Below, in pieces: positions 33,602 through 42,152 of a DNA stretch of 64,000 bases (the stretch's first letter is position 1; the number at the start of each line of letters is the position of its first letter). A program made the position numbers and the translations under genes. The DNA is from Agrobacterium vitis. Its GTDB lineage: Bacteria > Pseudomonadota > Alphaproteobacteria > Rhizobiales > Rhizobiaceae. Location of the stretch: positions 558,001 to 622,000 of the forward strand of contig NZ_CP118260.1 of the NCBI RefSeq assembly GCF_013337045.2, given 5' to 3'. Under the pieces are notes generated by a model. The model searched no databases. It had not been told where the DNA came from and saw only the letters and a list, made by a program, of their open reading frames with translations.

Positions 33602-35371
33602 GTGAAAACTGCCATTGCTGGATCTTCGGGAAGTGGCTTTGAAGAACTGAAACTTATGGCCGTGGACGTCAAAAAAAGCCTCTGGTCGGAACGCCGGATA
33701 CGCAAGGCCCGGCTCGGTTCGGGGCTGGTGATTTTCCTGTTCCTCGCCATGCATATGGCCAATCATGCCACCGGGTTGATTTCGGTGGATTTCGCCGATC
33801 GCGCCCGTTTGTGGTTTCTGGGTGTTTGGCGTACCCCCCCCGGCACAGTCGCGCTTTACGGTTCTCTCCTTACGCATATGGGTCTGGCCCTGCGCGCCGT
33901 CTATATCCGCCGCAGCTTTACTATGCCCAAATCCGAAGCGTTGCAGATCGTGCTTGGTCTGGTGGTGCCGCTGCTGATCATCGACCATATTGTCGCGACC
34001 AGGATTGCCTCCTCGCTCTTTCATCTGCGTGACAACTATCAGTCTGTTGTCCATTCCATGTGGAGCACGTCGCCTGTCGATGGATGGCGGCAGTCGCTGG
34101 CCATCGTCATTTTATGGCTGCATGGATGTATTGGAGTCCATTTTTGGCTGCGCTTCCGGCCATGGTATGAAAGGTCCAAAACGGGTTTCCTGACGGTGGC
34201 CATTCTGCTGCCGATCCTGTCTCTGCTCGGTTTTGTCGAGATGGGCCGCACGATTGCCAGTCCAACCTTCTGGTTGAGCGGTTATCCGGGAGGCTATTAC
34301 GAACCGGCCGCCTTGACATCAAGCGAAGCGGGATGGATCCAGATTATCCGTCTGGCACTTTATGGATTGTTTTTCCTGTCTATCGGCGTGGTTGTCGCCT
34401 TGCGCATTGCCCGCAGACTGACCGAGCGGGCGCATCTGATCACCGTCCGTTATCCGAACGGCGAGACGGTCAGGGTGCCGCGTGGCTTCACCCTGCTTGA
34501 GGCCAGCCGTCTGGCTGGTCAACCGCATTATGCCGTATGTGGCGGCAAGGGCCAATGTTCGACCTGCCGTGTCCAGGTTATCGATGGAGAGCAACAGCTG
34601 CCGCCTGCTGAAACGCTGGAGCAGGGTACGTTGAACCGGATCAAGGCTGGCCCCGGTGTGCGACTTGCCTGCCAGCTTCGCCCCAAGGCGAACCTCACAG
34701 TCATGCCGCTTATGGTGGCGATGCCGCAAAGCGCCACGGTGGATAGCAGTCATGAGGTAATACCCGGCCGCGAACGCGATATTGCCGTGCTGTTCTGCGA
34801 CCTGCGACATTTCACGATGCTGACGGAAAGCCGGCTGCCTTTCGACATCGTCTTTCTGCTGAACCGCTATTTCGCCGTGGTCGGCCATGCCGTGGAAGAG
34901 GCAGGAGGGCGACTGGATAAATTCATCGGCGATGGCGCCATGGCGCTTTTCGGTGTCACGGGCTCGCCCGAGGTGGCGTGTCGCCAGGCGTTGAAGGCGG
35001 CAAACGGTATTATTGCCGGTCTGGAGGAGTTGAACCGGCAATTGGCCAACGAACTGACGGTACCGCTCAGGATCGCCATTGGTATTCATACCGGTCCGGC
35101 CGTAGTGGGAACGTTGGGTTACGGCAGCGTTCGTAATCTCACAGCCATTGGCGATACCGTCAATGTCGCCAGCCGGCTTGAATCGGTGGCCAAGGAATTC
35201 GAAACGCAACTGGTGATTTCCGAACCCGTCGCTACTCTGGCGGGGCTTGCGGTGCCGGAAAGCGCCGGCCGGGAAATTTCCATTCGCGGTCGTGCGGAGC
35301 CGTTAAAAGTCTTCATCCTGAATGAGGCGACACGCGTTGCGCTCAACCTTTCCGAGGTTGGCAAGACATAA
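33602..35371 (+). CDS. Membrane adenylate/guanylate cyclase with [2Fe-2S] ferredoxin domain
   Basis: This is a 589-residue protein. Residues 35-290 form several membrane helices with histidines (MHMANHATG, LLTHMG, IIDHIV, WLHGCIGVHFW), resembling di-heme cytochrome b/SdhC-type bundles. Residues about 280-370 are a plant-type [2Fe-2S] domain with Cys313, Cys319, Cys322 and Cys357 (VCGGKGQCSTC, LACQL). The class III cyclase domain (390-570) has metal-binding Asp400 (LFCDLRHFTML) and Asp444 (FIGDGAMALF). This fits a redox-controlled cyclase. The start is GTG 33602 as the longest frame; ATG 33656 is an alternative, and neither has a strong ribosome site. It is followed by a second cyclase. Confidence 0.92.
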   Translation: MKTAIAGSSGSGFEELKLMAVDVKKSLWSERRIRKARLGSGLVIFLFLAMHMANHATGLISVDFADRARLWFLGVWRTPPGTVALYGSLLTHMGLALRAVYIRRSFTMPKSEALQIVLGLVVPLLIIDHIVATRIASSLFHLRDNYQSVVHSMWSTSPVDGWRQSLAIVILWLHGCIGVHFWLRFRPWYERSKTGFLTVAILLPILSLLGFVEMGRTIASPTFWLSGYPGGYYEPAALTSSEAGWIQIIRLALYGLFFLSIGVVVALRIARRLTERAHLITVRYPNGETVRVPRGFTLLEASRLAGQPHYAVCGGKGQCSTCRVQVIDGEQQLPPAETLEQGTLNRIKAGPGVRLACQLRPKANLTVMPLMVAMPQSATVDSSHEVIPGRERDIAVLFCDLRHFTMLTESRLPFDIVFLLNRYFAVVGHAVEEAGGRLDKFIGDGAMALFGVTGSPEVACRQALKAANGIIAGLEELNRQLANELTVPLRIAIGIHTGPAVVGTLGYGSVRNLTAIGDTVNVASRLESVAKEFETQLVISEPVATLAGLAVPESAGREISIRGRAEPLKVFILNEATRVALNLSEVGKT

Positions 35372-35566
35372 CCTGCGCCGACAGAAAACCCGATGCGAAA
35401 ACAAAACGACAGCATCGTCCCGATTCCAGCGTGTTGAAGTATATTGTATATAAGGCATCGTGGACGTTGGCTGCCATTGTCTGGAGTGGAGGAGATCCCT
35501 ATTTCAGTATCGTGAACCTGGCCATGGCCTGTTTTTTAACGACGCGTCTTTTTGATAGGACCTTTC

Positions 35567-36919
35567 ATGGCGACTGCATCCGCACCGGTCTCGGCGATCT
35601 TCATGGAGAAAGTCGCCGATTGGCTGACACAGGCTGCCCTTTCCGGCAGCACGCTCGAAGATATCGTTCGGGGCTTTTGCGACCGGATCGCCGCCGCCGG
35701 TCTGCCGATCGTTCGGGTCCATCTGTCCTTTGCCATGCTGCATCCTCTTTACGAAGCTGTGGGCTTTACCTGGCGGCCACAAAGCGGACTGATGATTGAA
35801 GGTTATCGTCACGATGCCGACAATACGGATATGTTTTTGCAGAGCCCCTATTATCAATTGCTGAGCCGGGATCTCGATTATTTGCGCCGGCGCATTCCCG
35901 CCGAAGGCCCCGTTGAATTCGAGATCTTCGAGGATTTGCGCAAGGAGAATGTCACCGATTATCTTGCCTTCATGCAGCCCTTCGGGGACCAGTCCGTGCA
36001 GGGCATGTTGGGTTCCTGGTCCACGGATGCCAAGGACGGCTTTAGCGAGGAGATGATTGCCGCGCTGCTGCGCATTCAAAACCATCTGGCGGTTGCCGCC
36101 AAAATGGCTGTTCTCAGCAAACTTTCCAACAATATGCTGACCACCTATCTGGGCGGCGATGCCGGCAAGCGGGTGTTGAATGGCCAGATCCGCCGGGGTG
36201 ACGGTGAAACCATCCGGGCCGCACTGGTGGTTGGCGATATGCGCCAATCGACCATGCTGGCCGAAAAAGAGGGCCGCCAGGCCTATATCGATACGTTGAA
36301 TGATTTTTTCGACGCGATCGCTGCACCGTTCAACCGCAATGGCGGGCAGATCCTCAGTTTCCTGGGCGATGGGTTTCTGGCCGTCTATCCTTGCGACCGC
36401 CACAAGGACCCGTCCCGTCAGGCTTGCGAGAAAGCACTTTCGGCCGTGCGTGTCGCCCAGGCTCGGTTGGCGGACCTGAACAAGGAGCGCCGGAAAAGAG
36501 GGGTAGCCGTTATCGGCTATGGCCTGGGCCTGCATGTCGGCAATGTGATGTTCGGCAATGTCGGGCTGCGCGACCGGTTGACGTTTTCAGCCTTCGGTTC
36601 GGCGGTCAATGAAGTGGTCAGGCTTCAGTTGCTGACCAAGAAATACGCAAGTGACGTGGTGGCCAGCCATGCCTTTGCCGGATACTGCGCCGGCGACTGG
36701 ATAACCCTTGGCGAGGAAAAGCTGCGGGGGGTTCGCCAGAGGGTGACGATTCTCCAACCCGGCCCGCGGATGGCTGAACTTCGGCGTGACGAAGCTGAAG
36801 CGGATCTGCATCGCACCGGCCTTTCGGAAGCCGAGCGCTTGATTCTCCTACATCGCGATGCCGTACAACTGAACGGGCAGAAAAAGTCCCAAGCGATGAT
36901 GGACCGGTTCCTGCAATAA
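35567..36919 (+). CDS. Soluble class III adenylate/guanylate cyclase family protein
   Basis: This is a 450-residue protein. Residues 1-200 form a sensory region with GLPIVRVHLSFAMLHPLYEA and SPYYQLL, found upstream of many rhizobial cyclases. The C-terminal cyclase domain has metal-binding Asp224 (VVGDMRQSTML) and Asp268 (SFLGDGFLAVY), and YGLGLHVGNVMFGNVG is the conserved cyclase beta hairpin. ATG 35567 is preferred over TTG 35552 because TAGGA precedes it at good spacing. There is no membrane helix. It is the second cyclase in a row and is followed by the ABC-like and cyclic-nucleotide-binding genes, supporting a common second-messenger circuit. Confidence 0.92.
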   Translation: MATASAPVSAIFMEKVADWLTQAALSGSTLEDIVRGFCDRIAAAGLPIVRVHLSFAMLHPLYEAVGFTWRPQSGLMIEGYRHDADNTDMFLQSPYYQLLSRDLDYLRRRIPAEGPVEFEIFEDLRKENVTDYLAFMQPFGDQSVQGMLGSWSTDAKDGFSEEMIAALLRIQNHLAVAAKMAVLSKLSNNMLTTYLGGDAGKRVLNGQIRRGDGETIRAALVVGDMRQSTMLAEKEGRQAYIDTLNDFFDAIAAPFNRNGGQILSFLGDGFLAVYPCDRHKDPSRQACEKALSAVRVAQARLADLNKERRKRGVAVIGYGLGLHVGNVMFGNVGLRDRLTFSAFGSAVNEVVRLQLLTKKYASDVVASHAFAGYCAGDWITLGEEKLRGVRQRVTILQPGPRMAELRRDEAEADLHRTGLSEAERLILLHRDAVQLNGQKKSQAMMDRFLQ

Positions 36920-37097
36920 ATCAGGGGGATGCAGGACAATAGGTTCCATAGAGATCCAGTCGTCAACGTGAAGGATTGTTGGCAACGGATCTTCGCTTGA
37001 CCGCTTTACAGCGAAGAGAAGTGCGCCATATATGATGAAAGGCGTTGTCGTGCGGCATGGGGCGTGGGACGACAGGCGCTGCATTTCACGAGTGACG

Positions 37098-39812
37098 ATG
37101 GAAAAAAGCCTGGGGCGTTACATCTGGTCGAATACCTATCTGCAACAGGTGTGGATCCTGTGCATCGTCGGTCTTTCGATGATCCCTTATTTTCTGTCCT
37201 TCGATCTGCCCAAGCAGATCGTCAATGGCCCTATTCAGGGCCAGGGCTTTGAAGAGGCCGGGGCCACAAAGCCGTTTATGCATGTCGCTTTCGACTTGCC
37301 ATGGCTTGGCCATATGGAAATCTTCCGCGGTTTCGAGTTGAACCGAGTGCAAATGTTGATAGCGCTCAGCGTCGTCTTTCTGTGTCTTGTCGTGCTGAAC
37401 GGTTTGTTCAAATTCTATATCAATACCTATAAGGGGCGGCTTGGTGAGCGGATGCTGCGCCGGATTCGCTTCGAACTGATTGATCGGGTTCTGCGGTTTC
37501 CGCCCGTGCATTTCAAGCGGGTCAAATCCGCTGAGATCGCCACGATGATCAAGGACGAGGTCGAACCGCTGGGTGGTTTTACCGGCGATGCCTTCGTCCA
37601 GCCCGCACTTTTGGGTGGGCAGGCGCTGACGGCGCTGATCTTCATCATCCTTCAGAATGTCTGGCTGGGAATGATCGCGGCCGGCATGGTCTGCGTTCAG
37701 GCCATTATCATTCCACGCATGCGCAGACGGCTTCTGGAGCTGGGTCGCCAGCGCCAGCTGACGGCGCGCCAATTATCCGGCCGGGTTGGCGAAATCGTCG
37801 ATGGCATCCATACGATCCATGCCCATGATACATCAAATTTCGAGCGCGCCGACATTGCTGCCCGTCTCGGCCTGATTTTTTCGATCCGCTACGATCTCTA
37901 TCAGTGGAAGTTTATGGTGAAATTCATCAATAACTTCCTGGCTCAACTGACGCCCTTCCTGTTCTATGCCATTGGCGGTTACATGGCGCTGGAGGGGCGG
38001 CTCGACATTGGCCAGCTGATCGCCGTTATTAGCGCCTACAAAGACCTGCCGGGCCCGCTGAAGGAGTTGATAGACTGGGATCAGGCCCGCCAGGACGTGC
38101 AGGTCAAATATGCTCAGGTGGTCGAGCAATTCGATGTTGAACGATTGGTCGATGCGCGGGTTCACACGGTTGCAGCCACCCCGGTCGGCCCGCTTTCCGA
38201 GGCACTGGTGGCCTCGAACCTGGTGCTGTGCGATGATAGCGGCGCACGCCTGCTCAATAGCGTTTCGCTGGATATTGCCCCAAACGAGACGGTTGCGATT
38301 GTCGGCCAGAACGGCGGCGGCGGTGAGGCGCTTGCGGAAGCTCTTGGGCGTATTCTATGGCCGGAATCCGGCCATATCAGCATTGGCGGCCAGGATATTC
38401 TCACCATGCCGGAATCGGTCACCGGTCGGCGGCTTTCGTTCGTGTCCTCGGATGCTTATTTCTTCCATGGCACTCTGCGGGACAATCTTCTCTACGGGTT
38501 GAAACATGCACCTTTGACAGATGTCACCTATGACGGACTGGCGGCGCGCAGAAACAAACGTGACCTTCTGGAGGCGCAGAGATCCGGTAATCCGCTTCTC
38601 GATCTCAACAGCGATTGGGTGGATTATCGATCGGCTGGAGCCGAAGGGCCGGATGGTCTGTTGAAAGTGATCCGTCCGGTTCTGGATGCGGTGACGATTT
38701 CGGAGGATATTTTCGATCTCGCCCTGCGTTCGCAAGTGGATACGCTTGCCCATCAGGCGTTGACTGAACGAATTGTCGAGATCCGCCATGCCCTGCGGCG
38801 TCGGCTGAATGAGGAGGATCTGGACGACATTGTCGTGCCCTTCGAGGCCGATGCCTATAACAGCCAGGCGACGGTGGGTGAAAACCTGCTGTTCGGTAAG
38901 ATGAAACCCATGATGATCAATGGTCAAGGGCTGGCGGCTCATCCCTATTTCCGCAAGGTGATGCGCGACACCGGCATTGGCGACGCGTTCTACGCAATGG
39001 GACTTGAAATCGCGGCGAATGCAGTCGAACTGTTTCGAGACCTTCCGCCCGACCATCCGTTTTTCCAGCAATTGACCTTCATGAGCGCGGAGGATCTTCC
39101 CGACTACGAGGCTTTGCTGCAAAAGCTTCAAGGCACGTCCGCAACGCAAGCCTCGGCCAGCGAGCGCAGCAGCATTATCCGCCTCAGCTTTGCCTATATC
39201 GAACCCCGCCACCGTTTCGGCCTTTTGACGCAAGAGTTGATGGACAAGATCGTCGATGCACGCCAGCAGTTCCATGCCGCAATTCCTGAAGATCTGGCGG
39301 AAAAGATCGAGCGTCATGATGCAGAACGGTTCACCCTGTCGGCATCGTTGATGGATAATGTCCTGTTTGGCCGACTGGCTGTGCGTGAAGCCGATGCTTC
39401 CGACAGGATACAGGCGATCATCCGCGACATTATTGCAGACCTCGGCCTTGCCGAAAGCGTGCTGTCGATCGGGCTGGATTTCGACGTCGGCTCGCAGGGG
39501 CGGCGGTTGACCGCTGTTCAGCGCCAGAAGCTCAATCTGGCGCGCGCGCTGCTGAAGCGGTCGGATTATTTCATCTTCAACAGGCCCTTGTCGGCGCTCG
39601 ATCAGCGGGCGCAGGATAAGATCGTCGGTCATATCCTGCAGAACCTGCATTGCGACGGTCATCGGCCCTCGATCATCTGGGTTTTGCCAAATGCGGATAT
39701 AAGTGGTCTTTTTGACAGGATACTCGTCTTCGACAAAGGAAATCTTGTCGAAACCGGGAGTTTCGATGAGCTTTCCGCCAAAGACGGGATGTTCAAACAG
39801 TTTCTCTCGTAA
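37098..39812 (+). CDS. ABC exporter-like membrane protein with degenerate, insertion-split nucleotide-binding domain
   Basis: This is a 904-residue protein. Residues 10-300 are an ABC exporter membrane domain (helices from WILCIVGLSMIPYFL; coupling region RRIRFELIDRVLRFPPVHF). The nucleotide-binding domain is abnormal: Walker A reads GQNGGGGEAL (403-412) with Gly where the ATP-binding Lys should be, the signature is LTAVQ (804-808) instead of LSGGQ, and Walker B is FIFNRPLSALD with Asn-Arg for Asp-Glu. About 400 residues separate Walker A from the signature, against roughly 100 normally. The insertion has three similar motifs: LRDNLLYG, VGENLLFG and LMDNVLFG. Normal ATP hydrolysis seems unlikely. 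The downstream neighbour binds cyclic nucleotides. ATG 37098 is chosen over 37032. Confidence 0.85.
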   Translation: MEKSLGRYIWSNTYLQQVWILCIVGLSMIPYFLSFDLPKQIVNGPIQGQGFEEAGATKPFMHVAFDLPWLGHMEIFRGFELNRVQMLIALSVVFLCLVVLNGLFKFYINTYKGRLGERMLRRIRFELIDRVLRFPPVHFKRVKSAEIATMIKDEVEPLGGFTGDAFVQPALLGGQALTALIFIILQNVWLGMIAAGMVCVQAIIIPRMRRRLLELGRQRQLTARQLSGRVGEIVDGIHTIHAHDTSNFERADIAARLGLIFSIRYDLYQWKFMVKFINNFLAQLTPFLFYAIGGYMALEGRLDIGQLIAVISAYKDLPGPLKELIDWDQARQDVQVKYAQVVEQFDVERLVDARVHTVAATPVGPLSEALVASNLVLCDDSGARLLNSVSLDIAPNETVAIVGQNGGGGEALAEALGRILWPESGHISIGGQDILTMPESVTGRRLSFVSSDAYFFHGTLRDNLLYGLKHAPLTDVTYDGLAARRNKRDLLEAQRSGNPLLDLNSDWVDYRSAGAEGPDGLLKVIRPVLDAVTISEDIFDLALRSQVDTLAHQALTERIVEIRHALRRRLNEEDLDDIVVPFEADAYNSQATVGENLLFGKMKPMMINGQGLAAHPYFRKVMRDTGIGDAFYAMGLEIAANAVELFRDLPPDHPFFQQLTFMSAEDLPDYEALLQKLQGTSATQASASERSSIIRLSFAYIEPRHRFGLLTQELMDKIVDARQQFHAAIPEDLAEKIERHDAERFTLSASLMDNVLFGRLAVREADASDRIQAIIRDIIADLGLAESVLSIGLDFDVGSQGRRLTAVQRQKLNLARALLKRSDYFIFNRPLSALDQRAQDKIVGHILQNLHCDGHRPSIIWVLPNADISGLFDRILVFDKGNLVETGSFDELSAKDGMFKQFLS

Positions 39813-39847
39813 TATCGTGATCAGGCGCGATAGGGGGTAAGACGCAA

Positions 39848-40312
39848 ATGCTACTGAAGGACGAAGTTGAAATGTTGCGGCGTGTGCCGCTGTTTTCCCA
39901 GATTGCTCCAGCCAAGCTGAAGCTTCTGGCTTTTGCTTCCGACCGGATGACCTGTCGCGAAGGCCAAAACCTGTTTCGCCAAGGCGATGTCGGTGACGCA
40001 GCCTATGTCGTGCTTTCAGGGACCGCCGATGTCCTGGTCAATTCTGATGCCGGAGAAATCAAGGTTGCGGAAGTCCAGAGCAATTCTATCGTCGGGGAAA
40101 TCGCCATTCTCTGCGATGTGTCGCGAACGGCAACCGTGCGGGCGGCTTCCCGGCTTGAAGTCTTGAAAATCAGCAAGGAAAATTTTCTGAAATTGATGAG
40201 CGATTTTCCCGAAATTTCCTCGGAGATCACCCGGGTTCTGGCTGATCGTCTCAATCACACCACGTCTGAACTGTCCGCGGCCCGCAGCCGCGAGCAACAA
40301 TTGCTGAACTGA
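39848..40312 (+). CDS. Cyclic-nucleotide-binding domain protein (stand-alone CAP_ED)
   Basis: This 154-residue protein is made almost entirely of one cyclic-nucleotide-binding beta barrel. The phosphate-binding cassette GEIAILCDVSRTATVRA includes the conserved Glu and Arg. LFRQGDVGDAAYVVLSGTADVLV is the first half. There is no DNA-binding domain, so it is not a transcription factor. It starts at ATG 39848 after a GGGGG-type ribosome site, 35 bases behind the degenerate ABC gene, and is probably co-transcribed. The inferred role is to sense cAMP or cGMP made by the upstream cyclases and act on the membrane protein. The ligand is not proven. Confidence 0.92.
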   Translation: MLLKDEVEMLRRVPLFSQIAPAKLKLLAFASDRMTCREGQNLFRQGDVGDAAYVVLSGTADVLVNSDAGEIKVAEVQSNSIVGEIAILCDVSRTATVRAASRLEVLKISKENFLKLMSDFPEISSEITRVLADRLNHTTSELSAARSREQQLLN

Positions 40313-40470
40313 TACCGAGAGCGGTTATCTCAGCACCTGGCATATCGGATAGCCGGGCTGTCATATATCCTTTACTTGCTTTTCTTCCCATTTCCGCGAA
40401 GTTTCGGCATCCATTCGACCTCGTTCTGCCCTGAATCGAGGCTATTGTCCCAAACATCCCGGAATGTGCC

Positions 40471-41310
40471 ATGACCGATTTGAGCGCCCACGACCGTCTC
40501 GCGCCTGACAGTTCTCCACGCCTGTTGACCCTTGCCAGCATTGCTCTTGAAGCCGGAGCGCTGGCGCGTCAGTCGCTGCGCCGCCGTTATGCTGACCAGA
40601 TGGTTCACAAAGGTCCGCGCGATTACCAGACCGAAATCGATGTCGCCGTCGAGCGCCTGATCGTTGCCCGTGTTTGCGAGGCCTTTCCGGACCATGCCAT
40701 CCAGGGCGAGGAAGAGACTGGCAACCGTAGAGGCGGCCCAGATGCACCGGTTATCTATATTGATCCCATTGATGGCACGACCAATTTTGCCTGGGGTCTG
40801 CCGCATTTCGGCATGACCATCGCCATCGCCGAACAGGGTAAAATCACCTGCGGGGTGGTCTATGACAGTATGCTCGATGAGCTGTTCAGCGCTGAAATTG
40901 GCAAGGGCGCCTGTCTGAACGGCGAAAAACTGCATTGTGCCGCGGTCGCCGATGTCCAGAATGTGCTGGTCGGGGCGGGCCTGCCGGTTCCCGGACAAGT
41001 GAAAAGCGTCGATGAGGAGCTCTATCACCGCGCACTCCGCCGGTTGATGGACAATACCGCTGGCGTACGCCGTCTCGGTTCGGCGGCTCTTTCGATTGCC
41101 TATGTGGCTTGCGGTCGGCTGGATGGGTTTTTCGAGGATGGCTTGCAGGTTCACGACTATGGCGCCGCTGCCCTGATCCTGACCGAGGCCGGGGGCCTGG
41201 TCACAGGCTTTGGCGGAATGCCGGTTGACGCTGGAGGCGGCATTCTCGCCGCCACGCCCGCGTTGCATCCCTGGCTGCTTGCCGGGTTTCAGCCCGCCAT
41301 GGACCGTTGA
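40471..41310 (+). CDS. Inositol monophosphatase family protein
   Basis: This 279-residue protein has the metal-binding motifs IQGEEETGN, DPIDGTTNFAWG and VHDYGAAALILTEAGG (the family's WD-x-AA segment, here HDYGAA). These are the magnesium-dependent phosphatase residues of the IMPase/CysQ/FIG superfamily. The substrate could be inositol phosphate, 3'-phosphoadenosine 5'-phosphate or another small phosphate ester. It follows the cyclic-nucleotide-binding gene on the same strand by 158 bases. It overlaps tail-to-tail by 22 bases with the glycerophosphodiesterase gene on the other strand, an arrangement that allows antisense interference. Confidence 0.93.
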   Translation: MTDLSAHDRLAPDSSPRLLTLASIALEAGALARQSLRRRYADQMVHKGPRDYQTEIDVAVERLIVARVCEAFPDHAIQGEEETGNRRGGPDAPVIYIDPIDGTTNFAWGLPHFGMTIAIAEQGKITCGVVYDSMLDELFSAEIGKGACLNGEKLHCAAVADVQNVLVGAGLPVPGQVKSVDEELYHRALRRLMDNTAGVRRLGSAALSIAYVACGRLDGFFEDGLQVHDYGAAALILTEAGGLVTGFGGMPVDAGGGILAATPALHPWLLAGFQPAMDR

Positions 41311-42152
41311 TTGTCGTAGAGTGCGATCAGCGCTTGCAGTCCGACCGGATCATCCGTGGTGATCTGGTCGCATTTCAGCGCCAGCAGCCGCAGGACGCGT
41401 GGTAGCGATACCTCGTCCGCCCTGTTGATGGTATAGGCATCGATCCGTTTTCCAGCAGCATGGAAGGCGGCGACCATGTTGAAACCGCGATCCTCGGCAA
41501 ACAGCACCGCCTCGTGGTCGAGATAGATCATCTCGGCGTCGGGGATGGCGGCAACGGCATCATCGATGAACGCAACGAAGTCACCACTTTCCATCAACCG
41601 TTCAATGGCGCCGCCATGGCAGGGGTCGTAGCCGAGCGGCAGGCCGGGCAGGGCCTCTGCGAGGCGGGAAACGGCTTTTGCATCACCTGCCGACAGGATA
41701 ACCCGTTCACGCACCGGCCCGATGGCGGCAACGAAAGCGTCGATGTCCTGCTGCGTCAAGTCGCTGGCTTTTTCCTTCAGGTCCAGTTGCAATACGGCAC
41801 CTGCACGATGGGAAATGCTGGCCAGAATACGCCCGAGATCATCGATCAGCATAACCCTATGGGCACTTGGCTGTCCGTCATGGTCGCGCAGGAACAGATT
41901 GCGCAGTTGGTCCACTGAGGCTGCACGCACCGGGCCTTGGCCAGTGGTGGCTTTGTCCAAAACCTCGTCGTGCAGCACGGCTAGGCCGCCAACGGCATGA
42001 CAGACAAGATCGATTTCGACGCTGGCACCAAGCGCCATGCCCTCAGCGATCCGGTCCGGCGTGAAGGAAATATCACCCGCCTGCTTATGACCGCGATGCC
42101 ATTTCAGCATGGTTCTGAAACCGTCACGCTCAATAAACAAACCGTCAGACAT
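41289..42152 (-). CDS. Glycerophosphodiester phosphodiesterase family protein
   Basis: This 287-residue TIM-barrel phosphodiesterase begins MSDGLFIERDGFRTMLKWHRGH, with the catalytic His of HRG. Metal-binding Glu and Asp lie in ASVEIDLVCHA and the second catalytic His in AVLHDEVLDKATTG. No signal peptide is seen, so it acts in the cytoplasm, splitting imported glycerophosphodiesters to sn-glycerol-3-phosphate. It is the last gene of a five-gene minus-strand operon with an ABC importer, and its start overlaps the ATPase stop by eight bases. The operon thus resembles a Ugp-like route for deacylated phospholipids. Confidence 0.92.
   Translation of the reverse strand: MSDGLFIERDGFRTMLKWHRGHKQAGDISFTPDRIAEGMALGASVEIDLVCHAVGGLAVLHDEVLDKATTGQGPVRAASVDQLRNLFLRDHDGQPSAHRVMLIDDLGRILASISHRAGAVLQLDLKEKASDLTQQDIDAFVAAIGPVRERVILSAGDAKAVSRLAEALPGLPLGYDPCHGGAIERLMESGDFVAFIDDAVAAIPDAEMIYLDHEAVLFAEDRGFNMVAAFHAAGKRIDAYTINRADEVSLPRVLRLLALKCDQITTDDPVGLQALIALYDNQRSMAG

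Noticed and set aside
38355..39662. 435-residue antisense open frame inside the degenerate ABC gene
   Set aside because: I considered whether the abnormal NBD insertion could hide an overlapping gene, but this frame shows no domain and the plus frame stays open with repeated motifs.
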